Shown here: positions 25,497-35,384 of the stretch, piece after piece
Position numbering within the stretch: the first letter of the stretch is position 1
Layout of the letters: the number at the start of each line of letters is the position of its first letter
NCBI RefSeq assembly: GCF_000195295.1
Contig: NC_015388.1
Coordinates: 2,294,001 to 2,358,000 of the forward strand
DNA: 64,000 bases
Source: Desulfobacca acetoxidans DSM 11109
Lineage (GTDB): Bacteria > Desulfobacterota > Desulfobaccia > Desulfobaccales > Desulfobaccaceae
Direction of reading: 5' to 3'
Notes under the pieces: model-generated
Told to the model about the DNA's origin: nothing
Databases searched by the model: none
Seen by the model: the letters and a program-made list of their open reading frames with translations, nothing else
Made by a program: the position numbers and the translations under genes

Positions 25497-28400
25497 ATGA
25501 CCGAGGCCTCTCCCCGCAGGATAAGATGGCGGCGGCTAACCGGCCTGTGCCTGAGTGGCTTGCTCTGTACCCTCCTCCTGGTCAGTTGGTTTCTGACCAC
25601 GACATCTTTTTGGGAATGGGTGGGTTGGCGTCTGGTACAGGCGGTGCAGGATCGCCTGAATGCCCAGGTCAGCGTCGGCCGGGTTTCCGGCAATCTGCTC
25701 ACCGGTATGGTCTTCAGCGATATCTCCATCAGTCGGCCTCAAGGCGATATCCTCAAGGCTCAGCAGTTGGAAGTCAGGTTATCGTTGCTCTCTCTCCTGA
25801 GGCTCGAACCGGTAATTGGCATCCTTTCGTGGCGGCAGCCGGTAATTACGCTAACCCAGGATGACGCCGGCCACTGGAATGTAGCTAATCTGCTCAAGAA
25901 ACGGCCGCCCCCGCCTTTTGCCCAGATCCACCTGCGGGCGATTCAGGTTCATAATGGCGACGTCCAAATACGCCAGCCCCAACGACACCTGAGGTTTCAA
26001 GATCTGGCAGTTGATATCGATCTGACGGTGCATACGCCAGGACGGCCGCAACAGGCCCTTGAGGTACACTGGGCATCTCTAGGCTTTACCACCCCTCCCT
26101 ATCCCCGTTTGCACCTCAATGCCTCCCTGATCTATGCCGCGTCAAAAGTGCAGATCAAAGAGACGACTCTCTCGCTGAATGATATTGAAGTATTGAACCT
26201 GCAGGGAGAGGTAAAAAACCTGACGGATACCCCTGAACTTGCCTTGAACTTATCGACTCCCAAGCTTGCTGGCAGCCGGCTCAACCACCTCTGGCCAGGA
26301 TGGCCGACTGGGGCAGATGTCAGCGCCGGTTTGCAGGTCAAGGGAACCATGTCAGATCTACAGGTCGATGGTCAAGGAGCTGTCCAGAAATGCCGGTGGC
26401 GTTTGCATGGACATTGGCAGCGACCATCCAACGGTGCGCCGGAATATGAAATGGCGCTGAATTTCCAAGAACTCAGTCCGACGCTGATACAACTGTGGAG
26501 CGCTAAACAACTGCCCTTGGAAAGTCTGACCCCTTTGAACGGGGCCATTCGCCTCACCGGGGCCGGAATTCCGGGAACGGACGCCAAACTGGCCGGCCGT
26601 CTTGACCTGGAACCCTTCAGCTACCGTCAGGTCAAATTTGACGCCAGCTCTCTGGCCCTTCGGCAGGATGATCCTCAACGCCACTTCCTGGTCCTGAAGC
26701 TGCAAGGCAATTGGGGAAGACTGGAGAGCGAATTAACCGGACAGTTATTCCCCTTGCACGCAGTAAAAAAACCCCTGACGGGTGAACTGAAACTAACTGC
26801 CAGCAGTTTTAATCCCGCCCTGGCCTCGGGCGGCCTGGCGCCTCCGGGCATGGTCGACGCCAAATTCACCGGGGACTTTCAATTGCCGGCCTCCTTTGAT
26901 TTTTCCCAGGCACGGCTGGCGGGCCGGCTTCAGGCCACCGGCAGATTCAAGGAATATGCCTTTCAGGAACTCTCAGCCGGAGGTAGTTGGGAACAGGGCG
27001 GATTGCGTCTGGACCTGGCTCGCCTGGTTTCGGGTGGTCTGCGGGCGGAGGCGCAAGGCCGGTTGACTGCTGCGAGCGCCGATCTCAGAATGGTCCTGAA
27101 TCTGGAGGCGCCAGGACCGGGTTACCTGCTTCCTGCCGATCTGAAGGGGCGTCTGCGTCTGAATGGTGACGTCAAAGGTCCCTGGAATTCTTTATCCTAT
27201 CAGCTTGCGGTTGAGGGTGATAGTGTCTCCTGGGGACGCCTCAGATTAGGATCGTTGCAGGGAAGATCCGCCGGGTTCTGGTCCCCAAGCGGCCTCACTA
27301 TTTCTCAGTTCGCTATCCTGGCCCTCCGGTTGGAGTCACCCCTCGGCTCCCTGGCTCGAATTGAGGCCACCGGCCAGACTCGGGAGCAGAATCTGCTTTT
27401 CGACCTGAAAGCCCGGCAAAACCAGGGAACTGTCGGTTCTCTGTCCGGCGCGGCCTCATGGAGAACAGAGACAAAGCACCTCACCATCAACACCTTGCGG
27501 CTTGGCCCTGCCGCCGCTCAGCTCACGATGGCCCGGCCGGCGACTCTGACCCTGACCCCGGACCGACTTGAGCTCTCCCCTCTGCGGCTGCAGTATCAAG
27601 ACAGCGTCCTGACGTTGGGCGGCCGTGCTGCCCGCGAGGACGTCTCCCTGCAGCTTCAGGTAGATAAGCTCCGCCTCCGGCACCTGGCCCGGTTATGGCC
27701 CAGCGCTTCGCTCCTGCACGGTATCGTTAGCGCCCAGGCCACCATCAACGGCCCCGCCAGTTCGCCGATCATGAAAGGCAGCGTATCCTTGACCTCCGGC
27801 CAACTGGCCAAGTTCCGCTTCGACTCCTTGCAGACAGACTGGCTCTATCAAGACCGGACCCTCTCCCTGCGCGGCCGGTGGGAGGAAAAACCCGGCAAAA
27901 ACCGACTAACCTGGCAGGGTTCCGTCCCCTTAGGTTTATCGCTTTATCCCTGGTCGCTGCAGCCCGCCGAGAGTGGCCTGAATATGCGGGCCGAAAGTGA
28001 AAATCTCACCCTTTCCCTCCTGTCTCTCCTTATCCCGGGTGTGTCTGCCGCCGACGGTCCCCTTAACCTCCAGGTTCAGGCCAGCGGCAGTGTGCTACGC
28101 CCCTCACTCAGAGGCGCCTTACACTGGGGCCCGAGCTCTCTCACTATCAGTCACTCGGGGGCGCCGCTGGCCCTCGAGCCCGGCGAACTCCTCCTGGAAG
28201 GAGACCGACTTCTGTTGCCCAAGCTGCTGTTCCACAGCGGCGATGGCCAGGGGGTGGTTAAGGGCAACGCCCGTCTGGATGGTCTGCTGCTCCAAGGAGT
28301 TCAGACTAACCTCCAGATGAAAGACGTATTAATTATCAAGAAGGAAGGGTCCACGGCCGTGGCCGACGGTCAGGTCTCCTTGAGCGGTTCCTGGCCGGCG

Positions 28401-29276
28401 TTCCAGTCCGAAGGCCGTTTACTGGTCAAAAGCGGGACGTTTCGCCTGTCCTTTTTCCGGTCCGAAAGAAATAAAGATATTGTTCTCCTACCACGAACCT
28501 GCCCACTGCCGGTCAAAGGCGATGCGGCCGCTTCGCCAACCGCCCCTAGCCAGGTCGAAAAAAGCTTTGGAACTCATATCGTTATTGACATTCCCGGGAA
28601 CCTCTGGCTGCGTGATAAGGACTTGCAGACCGAGATTCAGGGGCAGATTCGGGTTATCCGGCACCCCTCGCAGCCCAAGTATCTGGCCGGGAGTCTCAAA
28701 GCCCGGCGCGGCGGCCTCACCATTAGCGATAAAGTCTTTACTCTCGATAAGGCAACGCTGAATTTTCCTGGAGAACCGAACAAACCCGCTATTCTGGATG
28801 CTCGGGCCACCCGGCAGATCGATGAAGTGATGCTGTCGGTGGCCGCTTCCGGGCCGGTGGACAACCTCCGCACCCGGCTGGAAAGCTCCCCTCCCCTTCC
28901 ACCCCGGGACCTGCTTTCCCTGCTGATTTTCGATCATCTGGCCGATAAGATGACTCGGGAGGAATACGTCACCGTCACCCAGAAGGCTATGGGTCTGATC
29001 GGCGGACTCACAGCCCAGAGATTAAAAGCCCTCCTGGGCGGCAGACTGCCGTTCTTTGGGGAAGTTACACCCTCAACCAGTCAGGAAGCACTGGGATTGG
29101 GAAAAAAGGTCAGTAAAAACATCACCATCAGCTATGAGCGAAAACTCAACCCCCTACAGGGGGAAGATGTCAACCAGATCCGCCTGGACTATAAAATCCG
29201 AAAGTACTTCAGCGCCGAGACGCAACTGGGACGGAAAAACTCCGGCGGCGATCTATTCTTTAACCTGGATTTCTAA
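25497..29276 (+). CDS. tamB: translocation and assembly module protein TamB
   Basis: About 1,259 residues. One N-terminal signal anchor (LTGLCLSGLLCTLLLVSWFL) is followed by a very long periplasmic AsmA-like beta-rich repeat region. The C-terminal TamB/DUF490 domain (about residues 900-1259) includes IVIDIPGNLWLRDKDLQTEI and SPPLPPRDLLSLLIFD. The chain ends in FFNLDF, with a terminal aromatic. TamB-family proteins span the periplasm as a hydrophobic groove for lipids or barrel clients. I chose the ATG at 25497 (after ATGAGG) over the in-frame upstream start at 25452, which lacks a site. Its 3' end overlaps the convergent kinase gene by 24 bases. Confidence 0.92.
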   Translation: MTEASPRRIRWRRLTGLCLSGLLCTLLLVSWFLTTTSFWEWVGWRLVQAVQDRLNAQVSVGRVSGNLLTGMVFSDISISRPQGDILKAQQLEVRLSLLSLLRLEPVIGILSWRQPVITLTQDDAGHWNVANLLKKRPPPPFAQIHLRAIQVHNGDVQIRQPQRHLRFQDLAVDIDLTVHTPGRPQQALEVHWASLGFTTPPYPRLHLNASLIYAASKVQIKETTLSLNDIEVLNLQGEVKNLTDTPELALNLSTPKLAGSRLNHLWPGWPTGADVSAGLQVKGTMSDLQVDGQGAVQKCRWRLHGHWQRPSNGAPEYEMALNFQELSPTLIQLWSAKQLPLESLTPLNGAIRLTGAGIPGTDAKLAGRLDLEPFSYRQVKFDASSLALRQDDPQRHFLVLKLQGNWGRLESELTGQLFPLHAVKKPLTGELKLTASSFNPALASGGLAPPGMVDAKFTGDFQLPASFDFSQARLAGRLQATGRFKEYAFQELSAGGSWEQGGLRLDLARLVSGGLRAEAQGRLTAASADLRMVLNLEAPGPGYLLPADLKGRLRLNGDVKGPWNSLSYQLAVEGDSVSWGRLRLGSLQGRSAGFWSPSGLTISQFAILALRLESPLGSLARIEATGQTREQNLLFDLKARQNQGTVGSLSGAASWRTETKHLTINTLRLGPAAAQLTMARPATLTLTPDRLELSPLRLQYQDSVLTLGGRAAREDVSLQLQVDKLRLRHLARLWPSASLLHGIVSAQATINGPASSPIMKGSVSLTSGQLAKFRFDSLQTDWLYQDRTLSLRGRWEEKPGKNRLTWQGSVPLGLSLYPWSLQPAESGLNMRAESENLTLSLLSLLIPGVSAADGPLNLQVQASGSVLRPSLRGALHWGPSSLTISHSGAPLALEPGELLLEGDRLLLPKLLFHSGDGQGVVKGNARLDGLLLQGVQTNLQMKDVLIIKKEGSTAVADGQVSLSGSWPAFQSEGRLLVKSGTFRLSFFRSERNKDIVLLPRTCPLPVKGDAAASPTAPSQVEKSFGTHIVIDIPGNLWLRDKDLQTEIQGQIRVIRHPSQPKYLAGSLKARRGGLTISDKVFTLDKATLNFPGEPNKPAILDARATRQIDEVMLSVAASGPVDNLRTRLESSPPLPPRDLLSLLIFDHLADKMTREEYVTVTQKAMGLIGGLTAQRLKALLGGRLPFFGEVTPSTSQEALGLGKKVSKNITISYERKLNPLQGEDVNQIRLDYKIRKYFSAETQLGRKNSGGDLFFNLDF

Positions 29277-30275
29277 AAGTTGCCCCAGAACCGGAAACTG
29301 TTCCCTCCCCACAATTTCTAGCCGCCGGCGCAGGCTCGCCCGGGCAGGGGGAATAAAACGCTCGAACTGTACTTTGCCTTTATCCCGGCTTAAAAACCCG
29401 TAAGCCCCCAGCATCTGTAAGTTGCGACAGATGGCCAGGTAATCATAGCGCTGCCGCCAGGCATCGGGGTCGAAATCTAATCGGTCCCGCAGAAGCAGCA
29501 GGTACTCCGCCAGGAGTATCTCCTGGAGGGGCAGAGACAGACCCACGTAGGGATCGAGCAGCAGAGCCGCCAGATCATACTGCAACGGCCCCAGACGCCC
29601 CCCCTGGAAGTCTATCACCCTCAATCGGCCCTGATGCACCATCAGATTCCGGGACTGAAAATCCCGGTGCAGGAAAAATCTCACCTCAGGAACAAGCGCC
29701 TGCTGCAGCAGGTGGTCAAAATCCGCCGCCAGCGCCTCTAAATCCACCGGCAGATTACAATAACCCTGCAAAAAAGCCCGGACAAAATAGTGGCACTCCC
29801 GCTGCCGCACGAGGGCGGCATCATAGAACGCGGTATCGAAACACCATTCGGTTTTAAAGCCAAGCGCCCCGGCGACCTGCATCTGCACCAGGATGTGCAG
29901 CGCCCGGCGATAAAGCTCCAGCCCGGCGGGACCTGTCCCTAAACGCTGAATTTCTTGCTGCAGATTGCCATCTCCCAGGTCTTCCAGTAAAAACCAGCCT
30001 TCCTCCGGACAGTAAATGTAAATCTCCGGGACCGGCGCTCCTTGCCGCCGCAGGTGTTGGCCGATGGTATAAAAAGAGTCATTCTCCGTAACCTGGGACC
30101 CGGGAGGGTGGGGATGATACAGGCAGACGATATCGCCCTGAGGCCGCCGCAGCCGAAAATACCGGCGGTCCGAGCCATCCCCGGCAATGGGGAGGAGATC
30201 ATTCACCCGCCCTCCCCACCTCGCGAGTTCCTTTGCCAACAGCGGCAGCGAGTCGGACAATTCATCCGGTCTCAT
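29253..30275 (-). CDS. aminoglycoside phosphotransferase-fold kinase (AmgK-like)
   Basis: This 340-residue APH-fold kinase has a glycine-rich start PIAGDGSDRRYFRL (about 28-41), the catalytic loop FFLHRDFQSRNLM with the HxDxxxxN pattern, and the metal-binding VIDFQGGRLGPLQYDLAALL. The sequence resembles AmgK, which phosphorylates N-acetylmuramate/N-acetylglucosamine at C1 in cell-wall recycling. It also resembles the broader cell-wall-associated APH group. The AmgK partner MurU (a nucleotidyltransferase) is not next to it. The 3' end overlaps tamB by 24 bases. Sugar kinase is a better guess than drug resistance. Confidence 0.82.
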   Translation of the reverse strand: MRPDELSDSLPLLAKELARWGGRVNDLLPIAGDGSDRRYFRLRRPQGDIVCLYHPHPPGSQVTENDSFYTIGQHLRRQGAPVPEIYIYCPEEGWFLLEDLGDGNLQQEIQRLGTGPAGLELYRRALHILVQMQVAGALGFKTEWCFDTAFYDAALVRQRECHYFVRAFLQGYCNLPVDLEALAADFDHLLQQALVPEVRFFLHRDFQSRNLMVHQGRLRVIDFQGGRLGPLQYDLAALLLDPYVGLSLPLQEILLAEYLLLLRDRLDFDPDAWRQRYDYLAICRNLQMLGAYGFLSRDKGKVQFERFIPPARASLRRRLEIVGREQFPVLGQLLEIQVKE

Positions 30276-30445
30276 AATATCAACCTGTTGTCATTCCTTT
30301 AAGATAACCCGCCAACCATGAAAATCAGCTACTGCTGGCCCAGACTTTCTATCCTGTGCAGAACTAATTTTCGGAGAATTGCAGTAGGCGGGATGCGCTC
30401 CGCTTTCCCGCCCTGCAACACTACAACACTACAACACATCTAATA

Positions 30446-30594
30446 GAATAATTGTAACACTTCAGTTGTTTGGGGCGAATACCAGATTCGCCCCTACAGA
30501 CGGGTCTGTCGATGCTGTGGTGCTGTAGGGTGGGCGCCGCCAACCATGTTCCTGATCTATTATCTCAGATAGCTGAAGTATTACGAATAATTGA
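30446..30594. mobile_element. MITE-like element with terminal inverted repeats
   Basis: The left end is AATTGTAACACTTCAGTT (about 30452-30469). The right end, read on the other strand, is AATTATTCGTAATACTTCAG (about 30575-30594). The two align over about 20 bases with a few changes, forming terminal inverted repeats of a roughly 149-base element. Inside are a near-perfect palindrome GGGGCGAATACCAGATTCGC (30472-30491, closing CCC) and a CTGTAGGGTGGGC segment. It has no coding capacity. Partial copies occur at 7976 and 10312. Confidence 0.6.
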
Positions 30595-30605
30595 AAAAAC
30601 TATCG

Positions 30606-30661
30606 GTGGCACAGGCGTCCCGCCTGTGCCACATTGAATTGAACAGGCTGAAAGCCTGTTC
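30606..30661. repeat. two strong palindromes of the CAGGC/GCCTG family
   Basis: GTGGCACAGGCG TCC CGCCTGTGCCAC (30606-30632) is a perfect 12-base-pair hairpin. GAACAGGCT GAA AGCCTGTTC (30641-30661) is a perfect 9-base-pair hairpin. Similar hairpins occur at 10442, 21954 and 36623. They are REP-like in form. Confidence 0.8.
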
Positions 30662-30736
30662 CACCTTATTTAATCGACCTTCAAGTCAGTTGTTCCAAAC
30701 TCTAACTTTGATGTTAAATTAGCGTAAGTCACCTAG

Positions 30737-30805
30737 GAACCATGAAAATAAGTCCGCAACGATCTGCTATCCCCGATCTGTTCAACTCGAAATGTATTCT
30801 CTTGG
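30737..30805. repeat. dispersed ACCATGAA...CTCGAAA repeat, copy 3
   Basis: GAACCATGAAAATAAGTCCG leads to CCCGATCTGTTCAACTCGAA and TGTATTCTCTT. It aligns with copies at 17861 and 19264. Confidence 0.55.
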
Positions 30806-30883
30806 TAAACTTACCAGGAATTTACCTGAGGTCCAAGAACAAAGGCGGAGGTTTGAGGCCGGGTAAGAATTAAGTAGATTGCC

Positions 30884-31738
30884 TTATTGAGGTATGACTG
30901 TAATAATCTTGGCCTTCCGGGCCTGGATAATGGAGAGGCGTCCCTGGCCGCCGACATATAGGGGCTGCAATCCGGCGGGCCTGATTTTTAATTCTGCCGC
31001 CGGAGGCGGGGACGGTGCTGAGGGAGGCGGGGGTGCCCCGAAAGTAGCCGGCACCGGGACATCCTTCCCGGTGTATTCGCGCATGATGCTGGCAACGTAA
31101 TTCTGCGTTTCCGCAAACGGCGGCAACCCCTGATACCGGGCGACGTTTTCCGGCCCGGCATTGTAGGCCGCCAGGGCCAGGCAGAGGTTATTATTGAAAC
31201 GTTGGAGACAGAGTTTCAGATAGCGCACCCCCCCGGCAATATTCTGTTCTGGGTCGAAGGGATCCTGCACCCCCAATAAGGAAGCGGTGCCCGGCATGAG
31301 CTGCATCAGACCCATAGCCCCTTTCGGTGAAACCGCCTGGGTGTTGAAACCTGATTCTTTCTGGACCACCAGACGCACCAGACCGGGATCGACCCCGTGT
31401 TCCTGGGCGTATTTCCGGATCATAGCCGCAACCTGGAAATCACCCGGAGAGGATGAGGACCAGCTTCGAACCCTGCCCCTCCCGCCTCTGGTAATGATCG
31501 GCTCTCCCGCCCAACTTGGGGACGAACCGCGGATTATCCTGACCGGCAGGCTGCGGCTCAACAGTTCGAGATCATTATCCGGCTGAAGGATGCGCGGGCC
31601 GTTTACCCCGGCCTTCTCAGCGATGAGCAGAGAACCATCCGGACTCAGGCGGATCAGGGCACTCTGCGGATGGACGTCTACCCAGCTAGATAATAATAGA
31701 AATAGGCCAACGAGACTGACGATTGAAATTCTCTTCAT
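30884..31738 (-). CDS. lytic transglycosylase (SLT domain) at the end of the Tad cluster
   Basis: The 284-residue protein has an N-terminal signal peptide (KRISIVSLVGLFLLLSSWVD). The SLT/goose-lysozyme-like domain (about 115-235) has catalytic Glu in VQKESGFNTQAVSPKGAMGL, then LMPGTASLLG and ALAAYNAGPENVARY. The C-terminal tail is proline-rich. It cleaves peptidoglycan glycan strands. It lies 66 bases after tadC on the same strand, so it probably opens the wall for the pilus. Transglycosylases are common in secretion and pilus clusters. Confidence 0.92.
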   Translation of the reverse strand: MKRISIVSLVGLFLLLSSWVDVHPQSALIRLSPDGSLLIAEKAGVNGPRILQPDNDLELLSRSLPVRIIRGSSPSWAGEPIITRGGRGRVRSWSSSSPGDFQVAAMIRKYAQEHGVDPGLVRLVVQKESGFNTQAVSPKGAMGLMQLMPGTASLLGVQDPFDPEQNIAGGVRYLKLCLQRFNNNLCLALAAYNAGPENVARYQGLPPFAETQNYVASIMREYTGKDVPVPATFGAPPPPSAPSPPPAAELKIRPAGLQPLYVGGQGRLSIIQARKAKIITVIPQ

Positions 31739-31804
31739 GCTGACCGCCGCTTCTGGCTATTCTAAAAATTTCTGCGAACAGGGCCGTGCTAAAATCGAGG
31801 CAAT

Positions 31805-32713
31805 CTATTTTTTAGCCATCGACTCGGCTACCTGAATAACTGCCGGACCTAAGATAACGACAACGAGAGCTGGGAATATAAAAAGTATCAAAGGAAAAAC
31901 CAATTTCACCGGTGTCCTTGCTGCCAGTTCTTCCAAGCGTTGTCGGCGATTCGTACGCATAGTGTCGGATTGTACCCGCAACGCCTGGGCAATGCTGGTA
32001 CCGAATCGATCGGCTTGAATGAGAATGGCGCACAGGGTTGATAACTCCTCAACACCGGTGCGCTCTGCCAGATTGCGCAAGGCCTGCTCACGATCTAATC
32101 CCGCCAGGATTTCTAAATTAAGCATATTGAATTCAAGACTTAAGACAGGATTGTTCATCTTAAGATCATCCGCAACCCTTTTCATAGCTGCATTTAGCCC
32201 TAATCCGGCCTCTACACAAACTACCAATAAATCCAAGGCGTCGGGTAATCCTTCCGAGATTTTCTTCTGCCTGGCCGAAATCTTGTGATTCAAAACGAGA
32301 TTGGGCAGATAGAAACCAAATGCAAGGAGCAGATAAAGAAAAACCGGCTTCATTATCAAACCAACATTGAGGTTCAATGATAGAGGAATTCCAATTATTA
32401 TCGCCGCTAGAGGCGATGTAAGTTTAAAAAATAAAAAGCGGGAGAAGGCACGACTGCCATAGCAACCGGCTAACATAAGCTTTTTCTTGAGTTCCTTGGC
32501 CTTGACGGGATCCTTGGCAAACCCCATTATGGAATTTAATCTTTTTGAAAATTGCTCCGAGATAATATTATGACGTCGTTTATTGACTTCAATTGCCGCA
32601 CTGTTACTAGAAAATAAACGGCGCCCCTGGGAAGGCGTAGTCTTCTGGATAAGGTAGGCAATGAGAAAGAAAAATAAACCTGCAACCATGATACCAAAAA
32701 GTATTAAATCCAT
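31805..32713 (-). CDS. tadC: Tad/Flp pilus inner-membrane platform protein TadC
   Basis: The 302-residue type II secretion F-domain protein has an N-terminal helix (LILFGIMVAGLFFFLIAYLI), a central cytoplasmic T2SSF domain (about 145-265, including DALDLLVVCVEAGLGLNAAM) and a C-terminal helix pair (KLVFPLILFIFPALVVVILG). It should pair with TadB to form the platform on which the CpaF ATPase builds the Flp pilus. It lies 29 bases after tadB. Confidence 0.92.
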   Translation of the reverse strand: MDLILFGIMVAGLFFFLIAYLIQKTTPSQGRRLFSSNSAAIEVNKRRHNIISEQFSKRLNSIMGFAKDPVKAKELKKKLMLAGCYGSRAFSRFLFFKLTSPLAAIIIGIPLSLNLNVGLIMKPVFLYLLLAFGFYLPNLVLNHKISARQKKISEGLPDALDLLVVCVEAGLGLNAAMKRVADDLKMNNPVLSLEFNMLNLEILAGLDREQALRNLAERTGVEELSTLCAILIQADRFGTSIAQALRVQSDTMRTNRRQRLEELAARTPVKLVFPLILFIFPALVVVILGPAVIQVAESMAKK

Positions 32714-32742
32714 AAGGACCTAACCCCTATTAAATGTATGCC

Positions 32743-33762
32743 TTAAACTTTGATATTTACGATTTTATGAATCATCAGGTATCCCAAAAGTTGCATCGTT
32801 AATGCCACTCCCACCATCATCTTTCCCCAGGGATGGGTTATTAAAAGCAACATATACTTTTTATTGAGGAAGTAGAGAATTATGGCCATACCTGGTGGCA
32901 GACAGGTGAGAATTAAACCCGAAAAGCGACCCTCAGAGGTTATTGCTTTAATATGATTAACTAGTTTAAAGCGATCGCGAATCAAAGAAGCAATTTTCTC
33001 CAAAATCTCTACCAAATTTCCCCCGGTCTCCCGCTGAATATTGATTGCTGTGACAAAAAATTTCAGGTCTTGCAGATCAATGCGTTTCTGGAGGTTGGCG
33101 AGGGCGCTGCTCATGTCCAGTCCATAATTAAATTCCTTAAACGTCTTGAAAAATTCTATGCCGATGGGATTGGGCATCTCATCCGCCACCAGTTGCATAG
33201 TGCTGGGAAAGGAATGGCCGGCTTTCAGACTGCGAGCCATAAGGCCCAAGGCCTCGGGCAGTTGTTTTTCAAATTTCTTCAGCCGGTATTTTTTCTTCAT
33301 GTGCAAGAAAACATTAGGCAGCAGATAGCCGACGAGGAAAAGACCTCCCAGACCCCCTAAAGGTCCGGATTGCAAAAACCCATATGCACCCGCCCCGAGT
33401 CCGGCCAAAATACTGGACCCTAAAACCGTGCTCGCCTTCCAGGAGATATCCGCCTGCAATAACAATTCATCCAGGTTGAAAAACCGGCCCACTTTGGCGA
33501 CCAGACGTTTCCAACGAGATTCCGGCGCCAACATTCCCTCTTTGATCAGCGATTCGGCGGAGGAATTTCTTTCCAACCCTTCAATAAATTTCAGCCGTTG
33601 CTGAATATGCTTCTCACTCTGACTGCGCCTGCCGGCAAAGGAGTGATACAATCCTTCCATGAGAAAAAGGATGCACAAGAAGATGGCAACCGGAAAGAGG
33701 TTGGGAAAACCCGATTCCGCCGGTTGCAGCCAGTTAACAATGGTTTCCAGGAAGCCGGCCAT
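32743..33762 (-). CDS. tadB: Tad/Flp pilus inner-membrane platform protein TadB
   Basis: The 339-residue T2SSF protein has N-terminal helices (FPVAIFLCILFLMEGLYHSF), a middle pair (TVLGSSILAGLGAGAYGFLQ), the F domain (about 180-290, with QLPEALGLMARSLKAGHSFP and RETGGNLVEILEKIASLIRD) and C-terminal helices. It is the partner of TadC. A 272-base gap filled with a tandem repeat separates it from cpaF upstream, which is unusual for a tightly packed Tad operon. Confidence 0.92.
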   Translation of the reverse strand: MAGFLETIVNWLQPAESGFPNLFPVAIFLCILFLMEGLYHSFAGRRSQSEKHIQQRLKFIEGLERNSSAESLIKEGMLAPESRWKRLVAKVGRFFNLDELLLQADISWKASTVLGSSILAGLGAGAYGFLQSGPLGGLGGLFLVGYLLPNVFLHMKKKYRLKKFEKQLPEALGLMARSLKAGHSFPSTMQLVADEMPNPIGIEFFKTFKEFNYGLDMSSALANLQKRIDLQDLKFFVTAINIQRETGGNLVEILEKIASLIRDRFKLVNHIKAITSEGRFSGLILTCLPPGMAIILYFLNKKYMLLLITHPWGKMMVGVALTMQLLGYLMIHKIVNIKV

Positions 33763-33873
33763 AATTCTGTTCTTATAATATTGCTGAATTCATCTATCTC
33801 GTTCCCGAGCTCTAAACTGGGAACCGGAAAATATATTTCCTGCGTTTAGATTGCCATCAACGAGATTTTGTTT

Positions 33874-34030
33874 GTAGGGGCGAATCTTGTATTCGTCCCT
33901 TCCCGGGAGGGCGAACACAAGGTTCATACCGGCGCTGTGAGGGCGAACACAAGGTTCATACCGGCGCTGTGAGGGCGAACACAAGGTTCATACCGGCGCT
34001 GTGAGGGCGAACACAAGGTTCGCCCCTACA
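33874..34030. repeat. 32-bp tandem array bounded by inverted GTAGGGGCGAA ends
   Basis: GTAGGGGCGAATCTTGTATT starts at 33874. Three full copies of a 32-base unit beginning GAGGGCGAACACAAGGTTCA start at 33907, 33939 and 33971. A fourth copy at 34003 runs into TTCGCCCCTAC (34019-34029). The outer ends are inverted copies of each other. The units are nearly identical with no unique spacers. Confidence 0.9.
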
Positions 34031-34034
34031 GGGC

Positions 34035-35380
<1,346 letters not shown>

Positions 35381-35384
<4 letters not shown>

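Larger units (their letters stand above)
30276..30883. other. 608-base repeat-rich intergenic region
   Basis: This gap between the kinase gene and the lytic transglycosylase gene has no coding frame I trust. It is built of repeats: a GGCGGGA/TCCCGCC hairpin (about 30388-30414), the MITE-like element at 30446-30594, two strong palindromes at 30606-30661, and a copy of the ACCATGAA/CTCGAAAC repeat at 30737-30805. Confidence 0.7.

Noticed and set aside
33907-34030. Possible CRISPR array (32-base regular repeats)
   Set aside because: Units follow each other directly with no unique spacers and no cas genes are present. It is a plain tandem repeat.
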